This document shows, in pieces, positions 25,006 through 33,914 of a stretch of 37,364 nt of DNA. The stretch covers positions 1 to 37,364 of the forward strand of contig CAJXUC010000032.1 of NCBI GenBank assembly GCA_913061315.1, given 5' to 3'. The translations under genes and the position numbers were made by a program. Within the stretch, counting starts at the first letter, position 1. Every line of letters starts with the position of its first letter. This DNA is from an uncultured Gammaproteobacteria bacterium (GTDB lineage Bacteria > Pseudomonadota > Gammaproteobacteria > GCA-001735895). Under the pieces are notes generated by a model, which saw only the letters and a list, made by a program, of their open reading frames with translations, was not told the origin of the DNA and did not search any database.

Positions 25006-26076
25006 ATGTCCGCCAAAAATCAATCTGTAAATAATGAAGATGTCATTATTAAATGCGATTCTGTATTCAAGATTTTTGGCGACAACGCATCTAAGGTACT
25101 GGAATCCTCTAATGGCAACGTTGATGCTAGAGACTTTTTAAGCGCAGGCTGTGTTGTCGGTGTAAACAACGCATCTTTTGAAGTGCGTAAAGGTGAATTG
25201 CTTATATTAATGGGATTGTCAGGATCTGGAAAGTCGACCTTACTTCGCTGCATTTCCAGATTAACCGAACCGACTGCGGGTAAAATTTTTATTGAAGGTG
25301 AAGACTTGTTAGCGCTAAATAATAAAGCGCTTATCGACCTTCGCCGCAACAAAATGGGTATGGTGTTCCAAAGCTTTGGTTTGTTACCGCACAAAACTGT
25401 TTTAGAAAACATTGCTTTTCCATTGCAAGTAAAAGGATTCAGCACTAAAGACAGTATGCTGCGGGCTAAAGAAATGGCCGAGCTCGTCAGCCTCGATGGA
25501 CGTGAAAACTATTTCCCACGACAACTGTCAGGTGGACAACAACAACGTGTTGGCATTGCGCGTTCACTCGCTGTTGAGCCAGATATCTGGTTTCTTGACG
25601 AACCCTTTTCAGCACTAGATCCCTTAATCAGAAAAGAAATGCAGGATGAGTTTATTCGTCTACGAAAAGTGTTAAACAAAACTATTCTTTTCGTCACGCA
25701 TGATTTTGACGAAGCATTGCGACTCGCAGACCGAATCGCAATTATGAAAGAAGGCGTCATAGAACAACTTGATACTCCAGCTAACATCGTTCTTAACCCT
25801 GCGACAGACTATGTGCGTAAATTCACTAAAGAAGTGCCAAGAGAAAAGGTGCTTAAAATAAGCTCCATCATGGAACCGGTCAACCCTTCTGAAAAATTTG
25901 GTGATCTTAAAGTTCCCAAAGATGCCATTGTTGAAACAGTTGCTCACGCGATTCTGTCTCAAGATAAACCCGTTGCAGTGGTTGATGAAGATCATGAAAT
26001 CGTAGGTTCACTTCATGCATCTCATGTCATCAATATAATATTTGGCGGAAGATCCGAAAAGTCATCACAGGATTGA
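25006..26076 (+). CDS. tmoW: TMAO/betaine ABC transporter ATPase (ProV-like)
   Basis: A 356-residue cytoplasmic ATPase of the glycine betaine/proline class. It has Walker A GLSGSGKST, Q-loop VFQSFGLLPHKT, signature LSGGQQQRVGIARS, Walker B IWFLDEP and the switch histidine in VTHDFDEA. A C-terminal extension (about 265-356) ends in one CBS-like motif (PVAVVDEDHEIVGSLHASHV), shorter than the tandem CBS pair of ProV. An insertion near residues 30-45 (NGNVDARDFLSAGC) is usual in OpuA-type ATPases. The ATG at 25006 was preferred over a TTG seven codons upstream. The permease gene starts five bases after the stop. The symbol follows the Ruegeria tmoXVW naming as I recall it. Confidence 0.9.
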   Translation: MSAKNQSVNNEDVIIKCDSVFKIFGDNASKVLESSNGNVDARDFLSAGCVVGVNNASFEVRKGELLILMGLSGSGKSTLLRCISRLTEPTAGKIFIEGEDLLALNNKALIDLRRNKMGMVFQSFGLLPHKTVLENIAFPLQVKGFSTKDSMLRAKEMAELVSLDGRENYFPRQLSGGQQQRVGIARSLAVEPDIWFLDEPFSALDPLIRKEMQDEFIRLRKVLNKTILFVTHDFDEALRLADRIAIMKEGVIEQLDTPANIVLNPATDYVRKFTKEVPREKVLKISSIMEPVNPSEKFGDLKVPKDAIVETVAHAILSQDKPVAVVDEDHEIVGSLHASHVINIIFGGRSEKSSQD

Positions 26077-26081
26077 TCACC

Positions 26082-28142
26082 ATGAATATTTCGATAAATA
26101 ATTCAAAAGCATTACAATTCGCATTATTGCTGCTCGCTTTTTTTGTTTTAAGCGCCCTCATCACTCCATCAGAATCGAATTATCTATGGCGTTTACCCCC
26201 ACTACTCAGCGCACTACCAACACTTATTAATGATGCTGTTCAGTTCATTATGTTCGATTGGATGCCAATTCAAGTCTATGACCCTTCTATTGAGGAATTT
26301 GAAGAAAAAGCTTTGTTTCGAGAGATCACCCGATCAATTTCCAACGGGTTTCTTTTTGTTATTACATTTGTTAGAGAAATCTTTCTGGGTGGACCAAAAA
26401 CCATAGTCGCCTTCACAAGCTGGGATTATGTTAGCGAAAATTCTTGGGCTAATTGGCCAGCTCTACCGTGGACTGTGGTTTCTGGCTGGGCCATTGTTCT
26501 TGGTTTTAAACTTCAAGGTATCAGGCTCGCTTTGTTAGCTGCACTGTCCACAACCTACATTGGTGTTTTTGGCCAATGGGAGCCCTCAATGCAAACGTTA
26601 TCGTTTGTTTTAATAGCCGCACCAGTATCCGTATTACTCGGCTTGGTACTGGGTATCTGGGGTTACAAGAACAAGCTGGTCGAAACCGCGCTTAATCCAC
26701 TTCTCAATGTCGCCCAAACGATGCCTCATTATTCCTATCTGGTGCCCGTTATTGTGCTTTTTGGCGTCGGTGATCAAGCCGCTGCGATTGCCACTATTTT
26801 CTTTGCTACGCCACCAATGGTACGACTTACTTTGTTAGGCCTAAAAAACATTCCTCCCGAGATTGTCGATGCGGGCATGATGAACGGCTGTACTCAGTAT
26901 CAACTGTTGCGCAAGGTACAAATTCCAACCGCAAGACGTGACATCTTAATTGGTGTTAACCAAGTAGTCATGCAATGCCTTGCGATGACCGTTATCGCTT
27001 CATTCATTGGCGCACAGGGACTCGGATCTAATTTGATGATTGCGCTCAATTCACTCAAAATTGGTTCCGGTCTTGAAATTGGCATCTGTATCGTCTTGAT
27101 AGCAGTAACGTTAGATAAAATGTCGTTGGCCTGGGCTAACAAGCAAATTGATTATTTTTCTGACAAGAGCTTTTGGGATCGTCACAAATACTTAATTATT
27201 TGTGCCATGATTTTAGTAATAGGAATCTTTTTTGCCTACTTAGGAAAGTCTTTTTTCAAAGAAAATTTTAATTATTTATATATCGTTCCTCACAATAAGG
27301 GCATCACCACAGCGCCCTTTTGGCAAGCTGCCGTTGATTGGATTTGGGACACTTTCTTTTTCTCACTTAAGAGTTTTAATGAATTTCTAATTATTAACAT
27401 TCTAGTGCCAATGAAAGAGGCTTACCTAGGAATGCCAGTCGCGGCAACCTTTTTGCTAGTAATGGGTACCGCCTATATTCTTGCGGGCATTCGATCAGCT
27501 TTCATCGTAGCTGGCTTTCTATTATTTATTGCATTTTCAGAGTACTGGGACAGAGCTTTAATTACCGCTTACATGACTTCTTTTGCGGTCATAGTGGCGG
27601 CTGTGTTGGGTATTACCGTGGGCTCACTATGTGCGCAAAATAATCGTTCTACCAAGGTAATTCTGTTTATTTGTGACTTCTTCCAAACATTCCCATCATT
27701 CATCTATCTGATCCCAGTCATTATGCTTTTTGGCATTACAGACACATCTGTCATTATTGCTGCTATTGTTTACGCTTTGGTGCCCGCTACTCGATATACC
27801 GTAGAAGGACTTCGCAATGTGCCAGCAGTACTGCATGATGCGGGTTCGATGATGGGTGTGTCTAAACTGCAACGGTGGCTTTCAATTGATCTTCCTTTAG
27901 CTTTTCCGCATATCATGTTGGGGGTTAATCAAACAGTCGTGTTTTCATTGTTTATGGTGATAATTGGCGCCTTTATTGGAACCACAGACTTAGGGCAGCT
28001 TATTCTTAAGGCGATATCAGATTCACGGGGTACCGGTATAGGATTAACTCTTGGGCTCTGTGTCGCTTTCATTGGCCTCGCAGTTGATCAGATTCTTCGG
28101 ACTTGGGCTAATAATAGGAAAAAAGCACTGGGATTGGAGTAA
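26082..28142 (+). CDS. tmoV: TMAO/betaine ABC transporter permease, tandem-duplicated
   Basis: A 686-residue inner-membrane protein holding two complete ProW-type permease domains, at about residues 165-365 and 490-680. Each has the EAA-like loop contacting the ATPase (VDAGMMNGCTQYQLLRKVQIP in the first half, in part, and HDAGSMMGVSKLQRWLSIDLP in the second). Between them lie extra membrane helices and an external loop. Ordinary ProW is one domain of about 300-350 residues working as a dimer; here both pore halves are on one chain. The fused form is also used by marine TMAO transporters as far as I recall. Start ATG at 26082 with AGGA nine bases upstream; a TTG that overlaps the ATPase gene is the weaker choice. 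Confidence 0.88.
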   Translation: MNISINNSKALQFALLLLAFFVLSALITPSESNYLWRLPPLLSALPTLINDAVQFIMFDWMPIQVYDPSIEEFEEKALFREITRSISNGFLFVITFVREIFLGGPKTIVAFTSWDYVSENSWANWPALPWTVVSGWAIVLGFKLQGIRLALLAALSTTYIGVFGQWEPSMQTLSFVLIAAPVSVLLGLVLGIWGYKNKLVETALNPLLNVAQTMPHYSYLVPVIVLFGVGDQAAAIATIFFATPPMVRLTLLGLKNIPPEIVDAGMMNGCTQYQLLRKVQIPTARRDILIGVNQVVMQCLAMTVIASFIGAQGLGSNLMIALNSLKIGSGLEIGICIVLIAVTLDKMSLAWANKQIDYFSDKSFWDRHKYLIICAMILVIGIFFAYLGKSFFKENFNYLYIVPHNKGITTAPFWQAAVDWIWDTFFFSLKSFNEFLIINILVPMKEAYLGMPVAATFLLVMGTAYILAGIRSAFIVAGFLLFIAFSEYWDRALITAYMTSFAVIVAAVLGITVGSLCAQNNRSTKVILFICDFFQTFPSFIYLIPVIMLFGITDTSVIIAAIVYALVPATRYTVEGLRNVPAVLHDAGSMMGVSKLQRWLSIDLPLAFPHIMLGVNQTVVFSLFMVIIGAFIGTTDLGQLILKAISDSRGTGIGLTLGLCVAFIGLAVDQILRTWANNRKKALGLE

Positions 28143-28285
28143 CATGTTCTGTTATCAACCCAGTTAAAGACATACTGCTTTAATGATTATAAAGAAACTA
28201 GAGTTGGAGTAAGCTTACGTTCTGCGTTTAATAGTTTTAAGCGTTAACGTATTTTGACTCATTAACCTGATAATTATTCATTAAT

Positions 28286-29614
28286 ATGATTTCTGCTCAG
28301 TGCCCCATTCAGTTTAATGATGTCTTACCGGCTTCAGCCGACGTTGTTATTATTGGTGCGGGTATCATTGGCATCACCACCGCTTGGTTCTTAGCTAAAC
28401 AAGGCATCAAAGTTTTGGTTTGTGATAAAGGCCGAGTAGCCGGAGAACAATCAAGTCGTAACTGGGGATGGATTCGTCAACAGGGCCGTGACGAAGCCGA
28501 ATTGCCTATCATGATGGAAAGTATGGCCCTATGGGAAAATCTATCAAATGACATTGGCGTTGACATAGGTTTCAAACGAGAAGGAAGCCTTTACTTATGT
28601 GAAAGTGAAGCCGAACTTGCGCACCATGATCACTTTCTGTCATTTTCAAAGCAATATGGATTAGATTCAAGCCGACTGAACAGCAAAGAAATTAAAAGCC
28701 TATTAAACGGCTCACAGGGTCGCTGGCGTCACGCAGTTCATACCCCCAGTGATGCTAGAGCTGAACCTTCATTAACGGTACCTGCCATTGCAGAGGCTTG
28801 CTTCAGGCAGGGCGTCATAATCAAAGAGGCCTGTGCAGTTCGCCAACTATCGACAACGAATGGACACGTTGACGGTGTATATACCGAATACGGCCTAGTC
28901 AAATGCTCTACCGTACTGTGCTGTGGTGGTGCCTGGTCTTCTGATCTGCTTTACCAAAACGGATTGGATCTACCACAATTATCAGTAAAGGCAAGTGTTG
29001 CTCGAACCGAAAAATCACCCTTAATTTTCAACGGAAATGCGGCAGGTAGTGGCCTCGCATTCAGACGGCGTATGGATGGAGGATATACCATTGCGATGAC
29101 GGATTTCCTCGAAGTATTTCCAACAGCTCAAAGCTTTCGACAGTTTGGCGCTTTCTTACCGTTGTTACGTGTTGCTCACAAAAAACTTAAAATTCGAATG
29201 GGAACTGATTGGAAAGAACGCTTTCTGTCTCCCAGAAAATGGACAAAGGATGACATCACTATCTTTGAAAAGAATCGAGTACTTAATCCGGTGCCCTCAA
29301 ATTATTCACTTCAAAGGATGAAGAAAGTTTTGAATGATCGGCTACCAGAACTAAGCAACATAGCAATCATCCAAAGCTGGGCAGGAGTGATCGATACAAC
29401 ACCCGACGCTGTGCCAGTGATGGACAGAAGTGAAGCTATCAAAGGTCTGTTTATTGCAACAGGTTTTAGTGGTCACGGTTTTGGTATTGGTCCTGCTGCA
29501 GGGAAAATTATGGCTGCATTAATACAAGGCAATGATAGTGGACACGACTTATCTCGTTTTCGCTTCTCAAGATTCAGTGACGGTAGCCGTTTAAAACTAG
29601 GTCCCTCTATTTAA
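28286..29614 (+). CDS. FAD-dependent amine/amino-acid oxidoreductase (DadA/DAO family)
   Basis: A 442-residue flavoprotein of the D-amino-acid oxidase/sarcosine-oxidase-like fold. The FAD loop is GAGIIGITTAWFL (residues about 22-34), followed by the family's SSRNWGWIRQQGRD segment and the C-terminal FAD-contacting GFSGHGFGIGPAAG. It has no folate-binding domain, so it is not a dimethylglycine dehydrogenase of the two-domain type. Such enzymes oxidise secondary or N-methylated amines or D-amino acids. It lies 143 bases after the TMAO permease gene on the same strand without a clear terminator, so it may share the transcript and act on a methylated amine; this is inference. Confidence 0.82.
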   Translation: MISAQCPIQFNDVLPASADVVIIGAGIIGITTAWFLAKQGIKVLVCDKGRVAGEQSSRNWGWIRQQGRDEAELPIMMESMALWENLSNDIGVDIGFKREGSLYLCESEAELAHHDHFLSFSKQYGLDSSRLNSKEIKSLLNGSQGRWRHAVHTPSDARAEPSLTVPAIAEACFRQGVIIKEACAVRQLSTTNGHVDGVYTEYGLVKCSTVLCCGGAWSSDLLYQNGLDLPQLSVKASVARTEKSPLIFNGNAAGSGLAFRRRMDGGYTIAMTDFLEVFPTAQSFRQFGAFLPLLRVAHKKLKIRMGTDWKERFLSPRKWTKDDITIFEKNRVLNPVPSNYSLQRMKKVLNDRLPELSNIAIIQSWAGVIDTTPDAVPVMDRSEAIKGLFIATGFSGHGFGIGPAAGKIMAALIQGNDSGHDLSRFRFSRFSDGSRLKLGPSI

Positions 29615-30069
29615 TCAATAGGTTAGTTATACATTTACAAAAATTGAAATTGCATTTTGCTTCTAAGAACGACTACAAATAAAGTTTGAACGCCTAAATT
29701 CCTGTCATATCCAGCCTAGCATACCGATGCCTCATTTTCCAAAACCTGATTAAACGATGTTCAGCGTCCAGATTCGTTATGCTACATAGCTTGCTTACAG
29801 CCACAACAACACAGTTTGATGAAACCCATTATAAATCCCAAGCGCTGCGCTATCTTCAGACGGTTTGCCTTGGGAGGTAGTTACACCGGTATCTGGTCAT
29901 CTTAAGTTTCACCAGTTTTTTTTGACTGGCCTTGACGTTCTGATTTCTATTATCACACCCTGTTCAACACCTCCTTTAGATCAATAATTCAATCCGTCGA
30001 GGTCGTTTTTTTAGGGCGGGTACACTCATGTTTAGCTTCAGAATTATAGCAATTAATTGGATTATTGAC
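29615..30069. other. Convergent intergenic region, no gene recognised
   Basis: About 455 bases between two convergent genes. No protein, RNA gene or insertion-sequence end could be identified. CCAGT/ACTGG flanking a T-run (29912-29929) could be a weak terminator. A CTGTTCAAC copy is at 29960-29968. Confidence 0.45.
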
Positions 30070-32214
30070 TCATAACGGCAGCTTTCCAGAAATAATGACA
30101 CGAGCATCTACTACGGCGTAACCATTGGGATAGACTATCACTGGATTAAGGTCTAGCTCATGAATCTCAGTGTGTGTCTCGACGATACTCGATACTTTTA
30201 GTAGCAGATCGACTAACGCATTTTTATCTACTGCGGCTTCGCCACGGATTCCTTCCAAAACCTTGCTAGCTTTAATCTGTTCAATCATTGAGAAAGCATC
30301 CTGACGACTTAAAGGAATGGAACGAAAGGCAACATCCTCCAGAACCTCAACAAAAATACCACCAAGTCCAAACATCAAAACCGGACCAAAAAAAGGATCA
30401 CGGCTTACACCAACAATAACCTCTACACCTTTTGCAGCCATGGGTGTGACCAGCATGCCTTCAATTTCCGCATCCGCTTTATAATGCCGACAAGAGCTCA
30501 AGATTTCTTTACAGCCTTGACGAAGAGCGGGTTCACCAGACAGATTCAACTTAACACCACCAGCATCTGATTTATGCAAAATATCCTTTGAAACCACTTT
30601 CATCGCCATCAGCGTATCGCCAAAATCAGCCATAACCTGACTGTAATCAGCGTCTCTTCGAATCACTCGTTGCTCAGGCATATCAATACCATATTGACTC
30701 AACATGGATTTCGCTTCGAATTCGAATAAATCTCGACCCTCACGCTGGGCACGCTGGAAAACAGCACAAACCTCTGGATCCGCTCTCAAGGGATGCTGTA
30801 TTTCAGCAGTTTTGCAGCGATGAATATAATCACCACGCTCCCCCAGTGCCGCTATCACTTGTACTGCATGCTCGATGGAATCGTAAACAGGTATCCCACC
30901 GTTACGCAACAATAACAAAGGTTCAGGTTTAATTGACGCATACAAACTATAAACCACCAGTGGTTTATCAGTACGTTTCGAAAGATTGACAATTGATTTC
31001 GCAGTGATCAATTCTACTGGTTTTAGTTCTTCAGCAAAACGAATGCCGTAGCCACCAAACATTCCAACTAAAAAGACCATGTCAACATTTTCATCCGCAA
31101 CTAATATCTCTATACAGCTGGAAAATAAAGCCGGGTTATCGTCGGTACTACCAGCTACATCAACAGGGTTAATCAGTGATGCCTGAGGGAATAAAATACA
31201 GCCCAGAGCTGCTAGTGTGACTTCGCTGAAACTCGCCAGTTTTAGACCCGCTTCTATCAAACGGTCGGAGGCGATAGTTGCCTGTCCACCACCATCGGAT
31301 AATATTGCAACCCGCTTACCCTCAGCCTTGAGTAGCAACCCCAATCCTTCAGCGACTGTCAGCAGTTCATCAGAGCGGTTAACTACGTTCACACCAGATT
31401 GGCGTAACAAATCCACAGTCATAGCGTAGCTTCCAGCCAGCGCACCCGTATGAGAGCAGGCTGCTTTTTGCCCTGCTTTGGTGCTGCCCGACTTGTAAAC
31501 GACCACAGGTTTGATCTGAGTGGTCTGTCGTGCCACATCGAGGAACGCTCGACCATTTTTGAAACCTTCAATATAAAAAGTAGCAACCGAAGTATTATCT
31601 TCTTCCCCTAAGAAACGTAGGTAGTCCGCAAAATCAACATCAACCTGATTTCCTGGCCCTATATAAATACTGAAACCGATGTGGCCGTTTTTAGCTGCTT
31701 CTAGGGCCAGTGCGAGTAACATGTTTCCAGACTGAGAAATGATACCAACGTTTCCAGACTTCACATTATCAAGTGCTAGCAAATTGATCTTTTTATGTAG
31801 ATTAAATATACCAGAAGTGTTGGGCCCAATAATTCTCACGCTGGCTTTGCGCGCAGCAGCCAATACTTGGCACTCCAACTGTAGGCCCGCTTCTCCAGTT
31901 TCCCCAAATCCACTGGCTAAAACAATAGCGCCTTTGATGCCATTTGTTCCACACTGTTCGAGGATAGAGGGCAGAGTCTTGGCAGGGGTACAAATTAAAG
32001 CAAGGTCAACAGCCTCAGGTAGCGCCATTATTGTAGGATAGGTTTTTACACCCAGTATTGCTTCCACCTTTGGGTTAATTGGATAGATAGAACCCTCATA
32101 CCCATCTTTTATTAGACCAAATAGAGCTTTGTAACCGCGTTTTGTTGGATCCGAGGAAGCACCAACAATGGCAATAGAGTTAGGTGCTAAGAATGCGTGT
32201 AAGAAACTGGTCAT
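30070..32214 (-). CDS. ADP-forming acyl-CoA synthetase (fused alpha/beta)
   Basis: A 714-residue NDP-forming acyl-CoA synthetase of the acetate-CoA ligase (ADP) superfamily. The CoA-binding Rossmann domain (about 1-130) is followed by succinyl-CoA-ligase-like domains, with the phosphohistidine H255 in SHTGALAG, and then a C-terminal ATP-grasp domain (about 490-714) with the second swinging histidine in ILHKSDAGGV. It makes an acyl-CoA from a carboxylate, CoA and ATP. In this family members act on acetate, aryl acids or hydroxycinnamates (FerA of Sphingobium is one). It follows an enoyl-CoA hydratase gene by 12 bases and ends the operon, so it probably activates a carboxylate made from or imported by the upstream transporter. 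Confidence 0.9.
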   Translation of the reverse strand: MTSFLHAFLAPNSIAIVGASSDPTKRGYKALFGLIKDGYEGSIYPINPKVEAILGVKTYPTIMALPEAVDLALICTPAKTLPSILEQCGTNGIKGAIVLASGFGETGEAGLQLECQVLAAARKASVRIIGPNTSGIFNLHKKINLLALDNVKSGNVGIISQSGNMLLALALEAAKNGHIGFSIYIGPGNQVDVDFADYLRFLGEEDNTSVATFYIEGFKNGRAFLDVARQTTQIKPVVVYKSGSTKAGQKAACSHTGALAGSYAMTVDLLRQSGVNVVNRSDELLTVAEGLGLLLKAEGKRVAILSDGGGQATIASDRLIEAGLKLASFSEVTLAALGCILFPQASLINPVDVAGSTDDNPALFSSCIEILVADENVDMVFLVGMFGGYGIRFAEELKPVELITAKSIVNLSKRTDKPLVVYSLYASIKPEPLLLLRNGGIPVYDSIEHAVQVIAALGERGDYIHRCKTAEIQHPLRADPEVCAVFQRAQREGRDLFEFEAKSMLSQYGIDMPEQRVIRRDADYSQVMADFGDTLMAMKVVSKDILHKSDAGGVKLNLSGEPALRQGCKEILSSCRHYKADAEIEGMLVTPMAAKGVEVIVGVSRDPFFGPVLMFGLGGIFVEVLEDVAFRSIPLSRQDAFSMIEQIKASKVLEGIRGEAAVDKNALVDLLLKVSSIVETHTEIHELDLNPVIVYPNGYAVVDARVIISGKLPL

Positions 32215-32226
32215 TAATTGTAATGG

Positions 32227-33021
32227 TCAATTGCCTTTAAATATAGGCGAACGATTTTCTATAAAGGCATCAACCCCCTCTTGCCAATCTGCCGTAGTGG
32301 TACAGGTATACACTGCATCTAACTCAAGTTGTAATTGCGCATCAATATCTAGGTTGGAGGAATTATTCAGTAATTTTTTCACCAAACCCATAGCAATTGG
32401 AGCCTTACTGGCTAACTCAGCAACCAATTTTTTGGCTCTTTGATGAAGGAGCGCTCCATCCACGGCTTCAGTGACCAGACCTATTCGCTCTGCTTCGACG
32501 CCATCGATACGAGACCCCATGAAGATAAGCTGTCGGGCCTTCGCCATACCCACCAATGCGGGTAAAGACCGCGTAACACCACCACCAACGCAACTACCGA
32601 TACTCACTTCAGGGAAACCAATCTGTGCGGCTTTGTCCATCAACACAAAGTCACAGCTCACTGCTATTTCAGCACCAGCACCCAGAGCGTAACCGTTGAC
32701 CACCGACACTACGGGCTTGCTCAAGCGGAAGATTTTTTCACAAACATGGTTGCCGAGCTGCAGGTACTGACGACGTTGGTATAGGGAGCGCTCAGCAGTG
32801 CTATGTTCTTTCATATCGGCACCAACGCAAAATGCCCGGCCTTCTCCCGTCAAAAGAACCACACGCACATTGGCATCAGATTCTGACAACCTCAAAGCAT
32901 CAAGCAATTCTTCGTAGAACTTCTCTATAACTGCGTTTAAACGATGCGGACGATTGAAACGGATCTCCACGTAGTCGTCGTGCTTTAAATAAATGAGCGT
33001 TTCAAAACTTTTTTTATTCAA
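32227..33021 (-). CDS. Enoyl-CoA hydratase/isomerase (crotonase) family protein
   Basis: A 264-residue crotonase. The oxyanion-hole segment is GRAFCVGADMK (61-71), and both catalytic glutamates of hydratases are present: E118 in GAGAEIA and E138 in FPEVSIG, the same 20-residue spacing as E144/E164 in rat crotonase. So water addition to an enoyl-CoA, or a lyase reaction of the FerB/CaiD kind, is possible. Start is a TTG at 33021 with AGGG nine bases before it; there is no ATG near the domain start. The gene lies 120 bases after the ATPase gene with an oddly oriented hairpin between, and 12 bases before the acyl-CoA synthetase. The pair therefore likely acts on the same substrate. Confidence 0.88.
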   Translation of the reverse strand: MNKKSFETLIYLKHDDYVEIRFNRPHRLNAVIEKFYEELLDALRLSESDANVRVVLLTGEGRAFCVGADMKEHSTAERSLYQRRQYLQLGNHVCEKIFRLSKPVVSVVNGYALGAGAEIAVSCDFVLMDKAAQIGFPEVSIGSCVGGGVTRSLPALVGMAKARQLIFMGSRIDGVEAERIGLVTEAVDGALLHQRAKKLVAELASKAPIAMGLVKKLLNNSSNLDIDAQLQLELDAVYTCTTTADWQEGVDAFIENRSPIFKGN

Positions 33022-33095
33022 AATAGAACCCTGACTATTAGACTCACTTCGCTAGCAATAAGAATTGGATTTCAACTACCCCAACAACTAGGGAT

Positions 33096-33124
33096 GTTTC
33101 AGAAATCTAACTGAAACTTTTTTT
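33096..33124 (+). terminator. Plus-oriented terminator inside a minus-strand operon
   Basis: GTTTCAG (33096-33102) pairs with CTGAAAC (33111-33117) and is followed by seven T on the plus strand. On the minus strand, where the flanking genes are coded, it is followed by ATCCC and would not terminate well. Confidence 0.55.
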
Positions 33125-33141
33125 ACTACCCGCTAATTTAA

Positions 33142-33900
33142 TTATAAAATTTGGCTCAAAAATTCTTGCGTTCTCGGGTCTTTTGCTTCGGTAAAAAATG
33201 TAGCTGGAGGACCATGCTCAACAATAACGCCACGATCTGTGAAATAGATGTGATCAGCAATTTCACGAGCAAATCCCATTTCATGAGTCACCAAAATACA
33301 GGTCATACCTTTCTGTGCCAGATCTTTTATCGCAAGCAATACTTCATTAACCGTCTCCGGATCAAGAGCAGCAGTTACTTCGTCGAACAACATCACCTCT
33401 GGATTCATCGCTAATGACCGAGCTATCGCTACACGTTGTTGTTGCCCACCTGATAACTCACCTGGATAACTACTTTCTTTTCCGACTAGATTAACACGCT
33501 CAATCAGTTGTCGAGCTTTTTCTTCAACTTCTTTTATCGGTTGATTAAGCACTTTCAGTGGTGCCATCATGATATTTTCAAGCGCTGTTTTATGCGGAAA
33601 TAAATTGTATTGCTGGAATACCATACCAACTTCCTTGCGAAGTTCTAACTTATCAAGCTCCGAATCATTGACTTCCATACCTTTGACTTTTATCGAACCA
33701 CTATTGATGTCATTCAATGCGTTGATGCAACGGATGAGGGTTGATTTTCCAGATCCTGAAGGGCCAATAATACAAATGACCTCACCCTTCATAACGTCGA
33801 TATTAATGCCTTTTAAGACTTCAAGTTCACCAAAAGACTTATAGACGTCTTTGATCGATACGATGGGTTGGTCTGCAGACCAGTCAGTTTTTGTAGACAT
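33142..33900 (-). CDS. Polar amino-acid ABC transporter ATPase (HisP/GlnQ type)
   Basis: A 252-residue ATPase with Walker A GPSGSGKST, Q-loop VFQQYNLFPHKT, signature LSGGQQQRVAIARSL, Walker B VMLFDEVTAALDPE and switch VTHEMGFA. The DEVTAALDPE variant and length are typical of the polar amino-acid uptake (PAAT) family. The gene is 14 bases after the second permease gene. Substrate is set by the binding protein, not by this subunit. Confidence 0.95.
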   Translation of the reverse strand: MSTKTDWSADQPIVSIKDVYKSFGELEVLKGINIDVMKGEVICIIGPSGSGKSTLIRCINALNDINSGSIKVKGMEVNDSELDKLELRKEVGMVFQQYNLFPHKTALENIMMAPLKVLNQPIKEVEEKARQLIERVNLVGKESSYPGELSGGQQQRVAIARSLAMNPEVMLFDEVTAALDPETVNEVLLAIKDLAQKGMTCILVTHEMGFAREIADHIYFTDRGVIVEHGPPATFFTEAKDPRTQEFLSQIL

Positions 33901-33914
33901 AATATTCGACTCGG

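Noticed and set aside
23725..28142. A plain glycine betaine/proline (ProU) transporter
   Set aside because: Possible by family, but the fused permease and the TMAO-specific neighbours favour TMAO; kept as an alternative only.
29615..30069. An insertion-sequence remnant
   Set aside because: No terminal inverted repeats, target duplication or transposase-like stretch could be recognised in any frame.
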